A DNA stretch of 64,000 bases from Panorpa germanica (GCA_963678705.1 OY783212.1:7626001-7690000), one strand, 5' to 3'. Counted from the stretch's first letter, positions 11,391 through 24,690 are shown. Notes: generated by a model from the letters alone, not told the origin. A program made the numbers and translations.

Positions 11391-13528
11391 GAATGGCAAA
11401 AGATCAAAGATATGCTTCTAGCATCCTCGAACCGTTTCCAATGGAGTCTGCCCAGACCTTAAGAAATATAACAATCGCTTAAATTCGTATTATCATTTAT
11501 TTGTAGTATAATAACCGCTGCTAACATTCGTAACCTTCACATTTTTTGACAAGTCTTGAATATTTTACTTTGGAGACTCTTTAATAAAATTATTGAATTA
11601 AAAGTCCCTAAATCATCGCTTACCAAGCTTATCCATTAATCCGACATCGGCTTTAATCTATATACAAGTCAAGTAAACTAACAAATTTATTTCTAATGTG
11701 ACAAGCAAAAGGAAATGGATCTAAAGAACGAAATGCAATTAAAAACAATAAAATTAAATATAGAAACAACAAAATATAATAAACTAAGCTTACCACACAG
11801 AGTGCCTCTGGAAACATCCTCTTTTTAGCTAATAATAAATAGCTTTGGAAACTTACCTAAAACAAAGAAAAATTATTGTTAATATTTTACTCAGCTAAAT
11901 AAATTGATTAGACATTAAAACTTTATAAGCTAATAAATAAAATTCATTTAAAAACAGTCCTTAATGTGACCGAGGTGTATGAGTTTTTAACTATAAGACT
12001 CAGTATACGTTCAGAGTGGTCAAAAATTCTCCAGTTCTCGTTAGAATACTGATGTTCAGAGAAATCGCGAGGCCTGGTGCAAAGTTTTGTTGCGGAGCTT
12101 TTCTTACAACAAAATTATAAATCATAAATATTATTTAGCTTGCAAAGCCAGAGTTTAACATTTTTTAAAAGAACTATTCTTAAATAGTTTTTTCTTGGGG
12201 TAATAAAGTTGTATAAATATTGAGTATTATGTAATAAAGGCGAGTCGTATATCAGTATCAGCGATTACGTATTACAAGTACATCACTTGGAAAAATGATT
12301 TCATGTTTTGAGTCTTTTTGTGTAGGTAAGCACTCCAATGGATTCCAGTGACTCGTAAATAAAATAAGGTATGTAAACAAGGTATTTTAATAATAAATAT
12401 GATATGTTAAACGGCATATATTACGTTGGTAACAACATTCACTGATGATAATCTACTACACGCTGGGATTAACACAGATGATACATATAAAAGAAATAAA
12501 TATTAATATAAATTCATAATATAAAAAAATTGAACACCTACCCTTATAAATAGAAACGAGATATAGCATATACTTGTACATGCAACCACCGTGGTCACCT
12601 GACATTACAATGGACTCTGAACCCTCCCTCTCACACTTATCTCCCTCTTTCACAACATAGACCAACAAAACCTATGGATTTGAAGTTTGTACTCTCACTT
12701 TTTTACATGTACATGACCCGCAGTTTTTATGTTCTGAGCGGAGGAGCGGAGGAGCGTTCGGTTCATTAATCACATCATAGCACGTGTCAGGGTGGTTTCC
12801 GTGGAATATATTATAAATATATTAATATTATGTTATGGTCACTGCTACAGGGTGGGCCAATATTTATATATCAGTTTTGTAGCAAATGAATATAAATAGA
12901 AAATTGTATTTGAAAGAATTACATCAATTATAACAACCACTCATAACACTCAATACATAACCTATAAAATATTATTTCATTTTGTTTTATTATTTTAAAG
13001 TTGTTCAAATTAGGATAAAAGAAGTTTTGAATTATTAAAATTACCGTCTACATAATTACATAAAATAATACTAAATATTCATTAGTAAATTACTATACTT
13101 ACTATAAGTAATATAACTAAAAACGTAAAAAAAAGGTAAAAATACCCAATTTATACTTATTAGTAGTAATACTAAAAAGCTAAGAATTTTAAAATAAAAA
13201 ATATTTCAAAAATTTGATAACAGTATAGCATCAGTCATTCACCTAGCACTCCTTTGCGAGAAAGTGCTAGATGAGCGATTTTAAATCATTAAAATCATTT
13301 CCAAGATCATCATGTGCTAAGTGGATCAGTAATGACCCTACTGTTATAAAAATTGCTGGTAGACGTCTTTCTTGTCACTAGCGTAAGATGTACTTAGGCG
13401 TTGTGAGATGCACAAATTTTCAAAGCGACATCTTTTGAAATTTTTAATAGTTATTAGTTTTACTGCTTGTCATTCGGTCATGAGATAAGAAGCTAGCGGA
13501 GATTTAAATTGTTCGGACTAGTACCGGT
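11391..13528. other. AT-rich non-coding stretch
   Basis: No gene. Minor items: a short GGAGCGGAGGAGCG repeat near 12740 and a small hairpin around 13244-13271 (CTAGCACT / AGTGCTAG). Nothing else supported. Confidence 0.55.
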
Positions 13529-13867
13529 AATGGGCATGTGACCTATTTATTAATTTCTATAAAACTGTACTATATATTGATAAAGTTTCTTTTTAATTAT
13601 TAAAGAGGTTGAACGTTATAGAACATTCTAAGACGTGTGACGTCACGCCCGGTATGTTGCTATTTCTTTTATACAACAGAGCGTAAAAGAACTAGCATAC
13701 TCAACACAGAACTCTTATCCATAAAAAAAATAACTGACCTCTTCCTTAATAGTGCAGACATGTTACGTCATAAATATGGCCGACATCTAGCGCTATATAA
13801 ATATATACATTTATTAACATTAATTTCAATCAAATACTAATCCTAAAAATGAGTACACAATCCCATT
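13529..13867 (+). mobile_element. AATGGGCTTGTGTCC-family element, diverged short copy F
   Basis: Starts AATGGGCATGTGACC and ends in ACACAATCCCATT. It keeps the order of copy A, including the ATTTCTATAAAACTGTACTA segment, TTTTTAATTATTAAAG, ACGTCATAAATATGGCCGAC, CTAGCGCTA and the ATTAACATTAATTTCAATCA segment near the right end. It is roughly half length through internal deletions. Older than copies A and B. Confidence 0.65.
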
Positions 13868-14220
13868 GCACATAATGTTAATTTTAATTTATTTATAATC
13901 TATGCTTTTGATATTTAAATTATTATATTCCTGTTTGTACTAGAAGAATCCTACAATGTTAACGTCACAAGATGACGTAGCGTTTGTTCTTTTAATTAAC
14001 ATTTTGGAACACAGTTTTATTAGTTAATATCTTTCTTATTATTGTAATAGTAACTTTTCCAGTATTTAGTATAATCTTATAAAATGTAGGTGCTTAAGGT
14101 TAGGCATCTCTGACTGATGGCAAAAATAAACTTTCTTCCAAAAAAGAAAAGTTATAATGAATGGAGCAGAGTGCGAATAGCCATATTTTGAACGGTACTC
14201 TTCCCTTTAAAAAGAGATGA
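13868..14220. other. AT-rich non-coding stretch
   Basis: Nothing supported on either strand. Confidence 0.6.
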
Positions 14221-14325
14221 TTTATCAACACACGAAATTTAGATTTTTCCATTGTTTTAAAAATTATACATTATAAAAAGTAGCATAATTTTGACACATA
14301 TCGGTTGAAGGTTGGTGCTGTTCTA
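14221..14325 (+). repeat. Dispersed repeat shared with 55.13-55.27 kb, internally deleted copy
   Basis: The segment from TTTATCAACACACGAAATTT, then AGATTTTTCCATTGTTTT, to AAGTAGCAT matches 55137-55194. Both loci then continue to GACACATATCG, but here about 60 bases present at 55.2 kb are missing. Shared order and spacing outside the gap support a common mobile-element origin; the family is unknown. Confidence 0.55.
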
Positions 14326-16565
14326 AAATCATATGTAGTTGTTAATAATAGCGTTATCTATAAGTCATCTTAAGAACTTGAGTGATGTGGTAATTCTGGT
14401 ACGAAACACTGCACCACCCTGTAAACATATAACCACAACTTAAATCTATCTAATAATATATGTATAGAGTACAAACCACAACGTGTTAACCATATTGGGT
14501 GTTAAATTTAATATTTATTTGTATATACATATTAGCGTTTGTATGTTAGACAAATTATACGTAGGTGGAGCTGCATGCTTTATACGTATAATGGACTGAA
14601 CCCAAATTAATGTCACTTATTGAATGACAAGCTGGAAAAGTAATTTCATCATGGAAAATTTCCATAATTTTATATATTTTTCAAGTTCTTCATCATACTT
14701 AAGTACATAATTATGATTAATTATGGATGTGTACTTTTGATCAATGAAATTATTGTATATTTCTGAAAATAGTTCACCCTCCTTTCTTACAATCATTTTT
14801 ATAATTGAAACGGTAATGCCCAAATTCGTAAATTTGATATACTGAATAGTAAAAGACTAAAATTTAAAATACTCGTACCCGAATTTTATGCTAGATGTTG
14901 TAAGGATCACAATAAGGATAATCTAACAACAATGGTAAGATTATAGTAGCAAAAAACGCGATTGCCTTACAAGGACCTTACCGGGAAAACTTGATAGAGT
15001 TGTAGTCGGGTGAACCTTTAATTTAATTTAATATATTTCATATAATATTAAATTAAATTTATTAATAAATTTCATTTAAAAAATACTAAATAGTTTCTTC
15101 AATACCAAGAGCGTCGAAATTTTAGACGTCGTTGCCTATTGTAACTTGCCAAATTTTATCCAAATTGCGCAGCTGGCCATTTCAGTGAATGCAGTAAACA
15201 GTCTTCATAGAACCGTTGCAACATAGAATTTATGCAGGCCCAAATTTGGAGGTCTGGAGGCCCTGGGGTAACGAAGGAACGGAGGCCCTTATTATTATTC
15301 TAATTAGGTAAAAATGCATAAAAAGACTGTTTGGAAAGGCAATGTTGCTGACCCGTCAAAATTTGGATACTTCTTTTTATCTCTATTGTGGGTCCCCTCT
15401 ATTGTAGAGGCCCCGGGCCAGTCTGCCCCGCCTGCCTTCACCCAAATTCGGATCTGAATATATGCTGTTTGCGGGCAGAGCGGGTACTATTGCTGTAGGC
15501 CTCGCGCCGCAAAATCGGTGTGCAAATACAAAATGATTTCATATTCTTTTTTGTGTGTTTATATTCAAAACTACATACATTTGAATATTATCACTTAACA
15601 ATTAGCGCACATTTCTTAACATAAAATAATAAAATATTTATGTTAATATTTATCAAAAATACAGTTTTCTTACATAACATTATACTATATAACCTTATCA
15701 CGTTACTCACGTAATAATTTCAACATAAATACTGAAATGTTGTGTAACACATTTAGTTCCTAATGACATTCATAAATTAACGATCATTATTTGTCACATC
15801 AAATGAAAAAAAGGAAACAGGTAACACAGAACTGTTTATTCAAAAATCAAATATTAATAAGCAATTCGTAAACAAAGGACTGTTTCGTCATCTTAACACA
15901 GGTATTGCGTGACGGGGAATGGTAGTACTCGTACACCCTTATCAGCACGCCGAACGCTGAATTAATCAAAGGGTTATTAGTAGGCTAACAAGGTGTTAAT
16001 GTCAATACCACGGCTAACGGGGTAGATCTAATACACCAAACACTGTTACAAAGCTACACAGGACACAGGTCAAAATTGAGGTTAGTTGGAGGTTGTTACA
16101 GGAGAGATATCATCTATTGGTAACACACGTGTACTGCATATCAGCGCTTGGTGTGAAAAGGGCCAATGTCGTTTCTACTTTTCAAAATAATAAAGTTTTC
16201 AAAATATGAAACATATTTTGCTACAACAATTCTATGCTAATATAACTATGTTTTAGCCAAAGAACATGGTGTTTCATAAAGATCCAACTATTTCAAGTGC
16301 AAACGAGACGGCTGCGCTAGGTAGCGTGGTTCGAGAATTTTTAGTTGCTATCATGCCGTACACGGAAGAATAACGCGCTTTTTGTGTGCGCATGTTTTTC
16401 GATGTACATTTTCACCTATATGGGTATGTGAATCGACAAAATTGCTGTTTCTGAGGTGAGTCCAATTCAACCATGCTTCATCAACGTCCATTGCATAGCC
16501 CTAAAGTGACCGTATATGTGGCAATGTCGGCAAAATTCGTCATTGGACCTTATTTCACATTGGAT
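14326..16565. other. Non-coding stretch with a GC-richer patch
   Basis: Around 15235-15520 there are GGAGGTCTGGAGGCCCTGGG and AGAGGCCCCGGGCCAGTCTG, wording typical of hAT-like non-autonomous element ends. Similar wording appears at about 41277-41335 and 63145-63185. No intact terminal pair or duplication is visible. No gene. Confidence 0.4.
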
Positions 16566-16695
16566 CCCTTTTTAATTGTTAATATTCCTTAAATTATAAA
16601 GAGTTATTAAAAAAATAGTTTGACATTTGAGTTTCTGGAAGTCAACTTTTACAATATATAGCTCCGTTTTACAGAAATTTCTTTAATTGCGATTT
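16566..16695 (-). repeat. Decayed fragment of the AATGGGCTTGTGTCC family
   Basis: TTTTTAATTGTTAATATTCC, AGAGTTATTAAAAAAATAG, GACATTTGAG and AATATATAGC follow the order seen near the right ends of copies C (39320-39430) and D (51240-51345). No terminal repeat remains. Confidence 0.5.
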
Positions 16696-17404
16696 TTTCA
16701 AACTTTTAGATCCAGCGCTATATTTTCTGAGTGTTGTTGCTGTCAATTGAATATACATTTATTAAATATACATTACAATAGATTTTAATATTAACTTATA
16801 ATACAGTGTCTACTAATATCTTACAAAATACAACTAAGAACTTATTTTTAATGTTTATTTCCTTAGTTACTGTATGTGAACATTTATCCGAAAAGTAGGT
16901 TACACAGGTTATATAGGTTGCAGGTACAACACTTGATCGTACGACTACGAAGAGTGACGAGAAAATTACTGTGATCACCGGAATTAACGGCTGCTGTATT
17001 AAACTATGTACCTGCAGCTCTGGATAAATTTGAAGAAACTCCCCAATCAATTTTGTGTTTATAGGTTATATTTTTAAAACACAAAATGAATCAAATTTAT
17101 TACACTGTTCTGAAATAACATAAATTAAAACTTGAAAGAGCGAAAATATTCGTGTTCGTGTATGGATACCGAATGCCTTGTGCCGAATGCTTAGTAATAG
17201 TATAAGTTATATATAGTGAATTCGAAACCCAGTACTACTGTCAAACGATAAATTCTTCATGAGTAATTTTCTATAACAGCGCTGTCGCCACATATGCGGT
17301 ATTTTACACAAACACTGTAACCGGAACATCTGTCTTACTCAGCAATTAGATTGTGAACTGATTTCTTAGGGGTCGATTTTTTATATTCCTTATTGAAATA
17401 TTAA

Positions 17405-17745
17405 TTAATTAATGTAAATTGGCGTTTTCAAAAATTAAAAAAATGACGGGGATATATTTATTTGTAAAGTTTGAATTTACCGCTAAATATTTATTGACGT
17501 CACGAAGTCAGTAGAATATAATAAGTAACCGAATTTATTTATTGTTGTATATAACGTGACGTTTGATTCTGCATCTCTTTTACCTCCATTATCTTGTTTA
17601 GCAGTGATGTGGGCAAATTGTAGTAGGGCAGAAAGGAAAGAAGGAAATGACGTCTATTATTAAAAGGTCAAAAATGAAGATTTCAATCATTAATAAAAAT
17701 ACGAATTGAATGAAAATAATTGAATATTTGAGATTCCAATAGTCG
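17405..17745 (-). repeat. Decayed copy E of the AATGGGCTTGTGTCC family
   Basis: GTAAATTGGCGTTTTCAAAA, TGACGGGGATATATTT, ACCGCTAAATATTTATTGACGTCA and then ATAATTGAATATTTGAGATTCCAATAG occur in the order of copies C and D. Both termini are gone. Divergence is much higher than among A to D, so the family has been active over a long time. Confidence 0.45.
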
Positions 17746-18373
17746 ATTTTATTAGTTCAGTTATAGTTCACAACCAATTATATTTTCCGTTGATTTTTAA
17801 TCTATTCACAATCAATCACAAAAAGCAATTTTAATATTTTTTTAAAAACTTTTTTTGTTGCTTCTTTTTCATTTACAGTGTAGGTATCTATCTGCAATCA
17901 GCATTGTTCCAAATACCTGGGGGTACGTAAGGCGTTTACTTTTTTATATAATTGCATGCTATATGCGAAATTGTTTACAAATTTCATCTCATCACTATTA
18001 TTTTGATAGATATTTAATTAAATAAATAAAAAAAGAAAATCAACATATCAATCTATCAATCAAACGTCTTCTTTAAATTTTACTTCAATAATATGATGTT
18101 TAATGAATATTATTAAATTATTTAAACATTATATTTACCAACTCATTAGAATTTGTTTAAGAAACACCATTTGCAAATCATAGCCGCCGGGGATGTTCTT
18201 TTAATCTGGTAATTGCTAGGAAGGTTTATTTATTTCGGCTTGTCGAAATGTGCACATCCTTGTATACAGGACCGCTCACGTGCTCCAGATAATCATTAAA
18301 TTAGACATCTAATATAATTATAAAATAATCGAGAATATAAAACCCACTGAAATTCAGTAAATAAATTTGCAAC
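17746..18373. other. AT-rich non-coding stretch
   Basis: Nothing supported. A GC-richer spot near 18182-18300 has no structure that I can identify. Confidence 0.55.
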
Positions 18374-19012
18374 AATGGGCTTGTGTCCTATGGCTTAATT
18401 TCTATAAAAGTGTGTAATATATTGATAAAGTGGGTTACTAGAACCTCAAATGTTCAATTATTTTTTAATAACTCCTTATATGTTAAGAGATATTAACAAT
18501 TAAAAAAGTCATTTTGTCTTTTTAATTATTAAAGGGATTCAACGTTGTACACATTCCAAGTGCATGTGACATCACAATCCTTGTGTAAGGTAACCAACCT
18601 TACAGCTCATAAATCTCTGCTACATGTATTTATATATCAAAATATCAAATATTATTTACAGCTATTTCAAGGAACAATCAAATTTAGATATTATGTCTGC
18701 CTTAGCAGGGTTAAATAAAATAAAAACTTAGTATTCTTTGATTTGACTTGATTATTTGACTACCAACAGCTACAGAACATTACCACAGCACTGACCTACT
18801 CAACAAAAAACTGACGTTAAAATTCATTTCACGTCATACAAATATGGTCGACCATTTCAAGCGCTAAAACTACAATTCAAACTTTTAATTGCTATATCTC
18901 CGTCAATATTGAGATATTTTTTAAAATAGACACACCAATACACATTTATTAACATCAATTTCAATCAACAATTGAAAAATCGACCACTAAAAAATGAGGA
19001 CACAAGCCCATT
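18374..19012 (+). mobile_element. AATGGGCTTGTGTCC-ended element, copy B
   Basis: Starts AATGGGCTTGTGTCCTATGG and ends GAGGACACAAGCCCATT. It is near-identical over its whole length to copy A (9954-10590), differing by scattered substitutions and small indels. The two are the most complete copies and define a unit of about 638 bp. No frame with coding potential. Flanks show no obvious duplicated target. Confidence 0.75.
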
Positions 19013-19893
19013 AAATCAAACAGTTTTTTTTGTACTTCTTTGTTATTTTAAATTAAACAGGTTTTATATCCTACAACAGTTTCAAAGTATCCCAACTTCT
19101 GAGGGTAATCACCAAGGTTTGAACTATTCATTTCGAGGTGACCCTTGACGAATTCCCGACACGCTACTGCACGAAATTGGAACACAATTCTAATGAATCC
19201 AAGTGTGGTCTGGTTTCAAGAACTTTGTATTAGTGAACAAAGGACTTTGTATGGTGATTCGAGTAACTGCAGGCACGTTCGTGAAAGAAATCAAGAAAAG
19301 AAGGGACGCCAACCAAAAAAGAACAACAATAATATTTTATTAGTTGATATTGGTTATTACAATAAACATGTTTAGCAATCACATCGTCCTCAGTGGTGAA
19401 TCTGTGTAAAAATGTTAAATTTGGGCCCCCTAAAATAGGGTTCCTCATTATAGAATTTATTATGATTGAAGAAATATCTGAATGAAGACATATAATTTTT
19501 GCAACGAAAATATTGCGGCATCTATGCTCCTAGACCCGTATGTTTATTCATACCAATGCTAATCTCAATTATTATCTCGATAAACACTCTATAGTGTCAC
19601 TACCTGAATTTACTCCATGAACAACTAATACGGATCTGCCTTTACCCGAAAAACAAACCGTAAAACATTTCGCATGCAATACATATTACTTGTTTCATTT
19701 ATTTTAATGATTTCAGTTAAATAATTTTAGTGATGTTATTCATTGAAATGATCTGCGAAGAAAGGTCGCCACAAAGACTGTTGACTGAGTGATTGGACTA
19801 TAAGAATTTAATTGTCAAAAATATATGTTTGTTTAATATAAATAAGAGTTAGGTTAATACCAACACAACAAAACAAAAAATTGTTCGAATTAC
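19013..19893. other. Non-coding stretch
   Basis: Two short overlapping opposite-strand frames (19145-19375 plus, 19230-19448 minus) lack recognisable domains and look accidental. No other structure. Confidence 0.55.
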
Positions 19894-20469
19894 TTAAATC
19901 CCATTCACAGCAACTCAATTTTATATTTTAACTTTAAATGTAACTTTCAGCTTGTAAAATCATGCGTCCTTCGTCAGTCTTTTTTTAATATTAATTATTG
20001 TAATGAATATTAATATTTTTATTTCTTTATGATTTACTAGCTAAAACTTACATTTAGGATTAAGGTCCTCTGCACACGAGTCGACTGATTGCAAACTAGT
20101 CGAGCCGTGTTTCGTGACTCTATAGAATTTGTAACAATAGCACAATAGGGGATTTTATTGTGTAGTATTTGTATGTATGTATGTATTTAAATATTTTGAA
20201 TAGTATTTGTGCACATCTCTGCTCATGATGTCACCATCAAAACCATGCAACCAAGCATGCCCTGCGACCGAGAAACAGAGTCGCTGAAAACGTGCTCAAA
20301 ACTAGTTTAGTTTTGTTCGTGACTCTTAGTCGTATATACGTTCGTTCTCTCACTAAACACAGTTTCATTCTCATTCGGTTCGGGCAGATTCTGAGCTAAG
20401 GTTTGCAATCAGTCGACTCATATGCGGAGGACCTAAAACTAAAACTCAGTAGCTGCGAATGAGGCTTAA
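19894..20469. mobile_element. TTAA-flanked MITE, copy 4, split by a nested insertion
   Basis: Left end TTAAATCCCATTCACAGC (19894 onward) and right end GCTGCGAATGAGGCTTAA (to 20469) are inverted counterparts and both end in TTAA. Removing the nested element (20064-20433) leaves about 206 bp, close to the 240-bp size of copies at 6213 and 35340. The outer element therefore inserted first. Confidence 0.7.
20064..20433. mobile_element. Nested PIF/Harbinger-like MITE with about 38-bp inverted ends
   Basis: The left end GGTCCTCTGCACACGAGTCG continues through ACTGATTGCAAAC. The right end is its reverse complement (GGTCCTCCGCATATGAGTCG when read inward), also continuing through ACTGATTGCAAAC. TAA flanks both sides (20061-20063 and 20434-20436), which fits the 3-bp TAA/TWA duplication of PIF/Harbinger elements. 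There is no transposase frame in the 370 bp. It lies inside the TTAA MITE, giving a clear order of insertion. Confidence 0.75.
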
Positions 20470-22719
20470 TTATTCTTATATGCATATTGAAAAAATAAAG
20501 ATTTGAGGTTATGTTCCACTGACAAATTCATTTATTTCTGAGAGTAAATATTGTGCAATGTAATTATAAATATAAATATTGTTTCCTAATGTAAATTTTA
20601 CACTTTTCAGTATATTTATATTACAATTACAATATTAATTGAATATTTCAATTAATAAATTTATTTTAAACTTCAACATAACCTAGAAATTGCAACCTAA
20701 CCTAAAATATAAAACTTTTTTATTTACATATTTATTTCAGAATCATTTCTTTCATATTCTTATAAAAGTTTTACTATTATAACTTACCTAAAACATGTAC
20801 TCATGTTTATAAATAAAAATAATTTAATATTTAATTCGAAATAAGTTTGAAGACAATTTAATATACTCGTACCCATAAATATATTCTACCAATATCACGA
20901 GTAAGTAAATAAACAAAAACATTCCTAGAAACAGATTGCGTGACAGCAGGTACGACTGAGAAAAAAACATTACGAAGATAATATTGTGACTATAACAATC
21001 AAATATTAATATTGTTTGCATTATTAATCTTATTAAAAAAAAGGAAATCTCATGCAGGAGACTTAATGTGGTGGTACCATCTGAATAAATTCCAAGAAAA
21101 AACAAAGTATTCATTGTAGACAATTCTGCTGTTATTTGTTTGGGGTTCGGGAATTAGAGAATGAGTAAAATAGCATTTGGAAGTCTGATGCAATTATTTT
21201 ATCCAAGAGAACACTGGATATTCAATGATACATCCTTATAAGGCTTTATTCCTTCCTAGAACATATGAGAATGTACACGTGAATATTTTGTACTACTGGG
21301 CACGCCAAATCGTCGACTAAATCGCTTAGTAGTTTTAGTAAAACGTAGTTGAATAAACAAGTAGAATACACCCTACTGAATGTAGCTAATGTATAAACAT
21401 CTGGGACAATACACACACGACAGCCTACCTTTCAAGATCAAATACAAATTACCAAAAGACACAGTCCTCTTGGCGCATGCTACACAACTTAGAGATACAC
21501 ATATTCCATTATTGTTCTATATACATAAAATGTCACCATAGGAAACATGGTTTTTAACCAGGCTCCGGCCAGGCAACTTACATTAGAATAAGACATTTTT
21601 TAATTAAAATTAATTTTTGTTATAAAATTTGATTAATAAATATCTTTGAACTTGAACTAACAAACGATTCTAAATGCTTAAGGCATCTAAACACATTAGA
21701 TTGTTGATGAATACACATTCAATTTGTGGTCAAGATCATTTAGGCTGCATACCAGACTACTACGTGTTCGGATTTGATCTCTGTACCAGCGCTATATTTT
21801 CTGTGATTACTTGTTGTTAAAATTAGTTTGACTATGTGCCCTCATAATCACAAAACTTATAACACAGGTGTGTATCCCCAATGTATGATATGCCAGGACA
21901 CCATAAATGTAAAAAGCCAGTAAATAAATTAAATAAAAAAAGGAATCAGTATTCTAACTGGATATGCTAACACTGTTACATTGGTTAGTAATGGACTCGA
22001 ATTGTTTACTCTTTTATTAATTTGTTTCTCTAGAAATGTCCATTCTATAGAATTCCGTTATATAGACATTTAATTCCAGGACACCTAATCAAAAATTAAT
22101 GCCTTGTGCCCTGTGTAATTGTAAGAAAATAATATTATAAATTGCGTTTTCTCGACTATATAAATGATATCGGTAATAATTTTAACTTTATATCGACTAT
22201 AAATGTAATAATAATTAATAATACAAAAAAATATTAGGATTATAATAAAGCTCAATAAATCTCTATCTAAGCTTGCAGCCCTGGTTGGTTGTCTGTCCGA
22301 CCACCTGGTCTAGGTGGGCGTGTCTCGGATCCTTGATCAGCACAGACACATAAAAAATAGACATTGTACATATGCTGCAGCGGATACATAGGGAACTATC
22401 AAAATATAACGCAGGGCACGGGAAACCAGAATCGGGAATCGGGATTTTAATTGGTCCGCCCATCTAGAATCGAGATGTAGGTGGATAGTGTGTACAGTGT
22501 GTAGTGCATGGCGTAGGAGAAACTCAAGGTTTGTGAACAGGAACAAAATCAGGAAGGGAAGTAAAATAGGGACAGATGGGATAAAATTAATAATGTAAAC
22601 AAGATATATATCAAGTTTTTACTAATGATGTTGGGCTAATATACTAAAGAAATTACTATGGGAGAACTATTATAATTTATTTGCAATAAACAACATTTAG
22701 CTTGTAAACCAAATCATAT
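20470..22719. other. AT-rich non-coding stretch
   Basis: No gene. Short GTAT repeats lie just outside at about 20170-20186. A GC-richer part at about 22270-22510 gives two overlapping minus-strand frames (22263-22463 and 22337-22546) without recognisable domains. One copy of ATACTCGTA is at 20863-20871. Confidence 0.5.
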
Positions 22720-23400
22720 ATTAGGGGATATTTACAATTAAAAAAGTTATTTTGTCTCTTTAATTATTAAAGTGGTCCAACGTTCCTAGTAAACATTTGG
22801 TGAAATAGAATGGCTAGGTGAAGTTCCAGTCACTCGTACATTTCAATTCTAACGTTTTACAAGTTGGAGCAACTCACAGAAAATCAATTTTAGTTCAAAT
22901 TGATTCCCTAACTGTAGCTCATATAAGAGACATTCCCTATGAACGACTGAATAGAAAACAAACGCGTTCATGAAAAAAACTAATGAAAAGTAATAGAAAT
23001 GAAATAGAATTTACTCAAAAATGTTTGCTGGGTTATAGAATCCAATCTCCAATGCATGGTACGTCACATCCGACGATTTGTCATATCTTTTATACAAGAG
23101 AGACACATACGAGTGTTTGTGTGATACGCCGTTTACCTACTAACAGCTGGGTCGTGTCAACTTTATCAATAGTACGTTGTATGATTGTTGTTAAAAAGAG
23201 AAAATAATTTCGATTACATTTTATTTCTATGACGTCATACGCAGACACAACACAAGCGTAAAAAGTGATATTCAAACTTTACATATATTTCTTTAAACTT
23301 TTGTATATTTAACAAATAGAAACGCCAATATTAACCGCTATATACACGAATTCACACGCCCAAAGTTTCCTTTTTATTTGACATCTTATTTATTTATACT
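22720..23400 (+). repeat. Decayed copy G of the AATGGGCTTGTGTCC family with a second repeat inside
   Basis: ATTTACAATTAAAAAAGTTATTTTGTCTC and TTTAATTATTAAAG followed by CCAACGTT match the left half of copies A and B. CCTACTAACAGCTG, GACGTCATAC, then ACAAATAGAAACGCCAATAT match the right half in order. Between them (about 22930-23040) lies sequence resembling the repeat at 37.8 and 54.0 kb (CCTATGAACGACTGAATAG, TTACTCAAAAATGTTTGCTG). Terminal repeats are not recognisable. Confidence 0.45.
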
Positions 23401-24400
23401 TGAAAAACAAATCATTATACCGGAAACATAAATAAGTTTAAAATCGACTGCAGTTTTAATTTGATACACGATACACATTTTAATTATTAATATCGATTAA
23501 ATGATTACATCGTATCCTTCAAACTAATTAAAAGGGGTAATTTTTTTCATTAGCGAAAACGAATTTCACAACTTCAAATAACAGCTATCATATCAAAAGT
23601 ACATTTTTATTTTTATTTGAATTAAGTATAAAATTAATCAGTTCTTTTTTTTTGTTTTGTTGTAGTATTTATAATTATGAATCACGTTGTGCCACGCCCT
23701 CTCTGTAATACATTTAGCAAAAATGTTGCTCAAGTTTTTTATTGTATTTTTCATTAGCATTGTACATTACATAATAATGCTGTTTTAATGATATTTTAAA
23801 TATTACGAAATGTACAAATTTATCCTAGTTACGATCCAAAATAGAAAATGAATTAACTCGTGGCAAGCTAGCAGCGCAAGATAAGTTTCTAAATAGGTAT
23901 ATAAACTTTTTTGCTTTATAAATAGCTATTTGATATTAATTAATAAACACACTTTTACCCAGTCACAAAAACAACAGAAGAATACCGTTTGAAAAGATTG
24001 GATCATTGACGATACAGTGGACGAGAGCAATTATGACCAATGTTTGACCCATTGACCAATGTTTTCTGGATCTGGTTTCTAAAAGTCGTTCTTAAAATGA
24101 CTATGCCCAATCTTAAAACCAGTCCGGAAGACAAAATACTCTACTTCAAATATCTGTTTTTCTATCTCAAAATTCGCATTCCCCATCTCAAATTCGATTC
24201 TACTAACGACCTTTGATGGGCAAAATAGAACTACTTAAATTCGAGCCAACGTATTGTTACTATTTTAATGTTTTAAATAGTCTAATTTTGTCAAAAATAG
24301 TCTCTTAAGAAAGCGTCAAATTTGATCTGTCCTCCTAAATAAGTTACAATGTGTGGCGTAAAAGTCCCCAAGTTTGCAATAACTTTAATTAAACTTTATT
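23401..24400. other. Non-coding stretch
   Basis: A short coding-like phrase near 24008-24037 (GACGATACAGTGGACGAGAG) resembles, in reverse complement, phrases near 5767-5793 and 43146-43180. It could be a tiny shared repeat remnant. Nothing else supported. Confidence 0.4.
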
Positions 24401-24690
24401 GACTAAAAAATGGAAGAAAAGGAAAGTGAAACGAAAAGCCAATGTGTTTTATGCAAGGACCCAGTAAACATTTTGGAGTCACTTTGCCATCATATTGAAA
24501 ATGCGTATGACTTTTTGATCATGAAAGAGTTCATTTACAGTTCAGTCTCTGTTAGTCGTTCATATGAAATGTCTATTTTATCGGCTACAAATGGCGAAAC
24601 CACTCCATCTGTCGTAATACAAATGAAGATAAAGTTGATTCGAACTTTAATTGAAGTGAAATAGTGATAGAAACGTCACAAAAAGGGACT
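24401..24690 (+). repeat. Dispersed repeat with coding-like frame, copy 1
   Basis: An 84-codon frame (24410-24664) contains CVLCKDP followed by ILESLCHHIENAYDF, MKEF and SRSYEMSILS. A minus-strand frame at 53820-54092 encodes a matching peptide (LLESLCHHIKDVYDF, MKEF, SRSYEISILS, then a shared IEV). A third, broken copy lies on the minus strand at about 37760-37885. Conservation at the peptide level with an in-frame length difference of about 10 codons suggests descent from a coding sequence of a mobile element. The CxxC at the start is all that hints at a metal-binding role. I do not recognise the family. Confidence 0.5.

Noticed and set aside
20824-21123. 99-codon minus-strand hydrophobic frame
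   Set aside because: AT-rich DNA readily gives Ile/Phe/Leu-rich frames; no signal peptide, conserved motif or splice context was seen.
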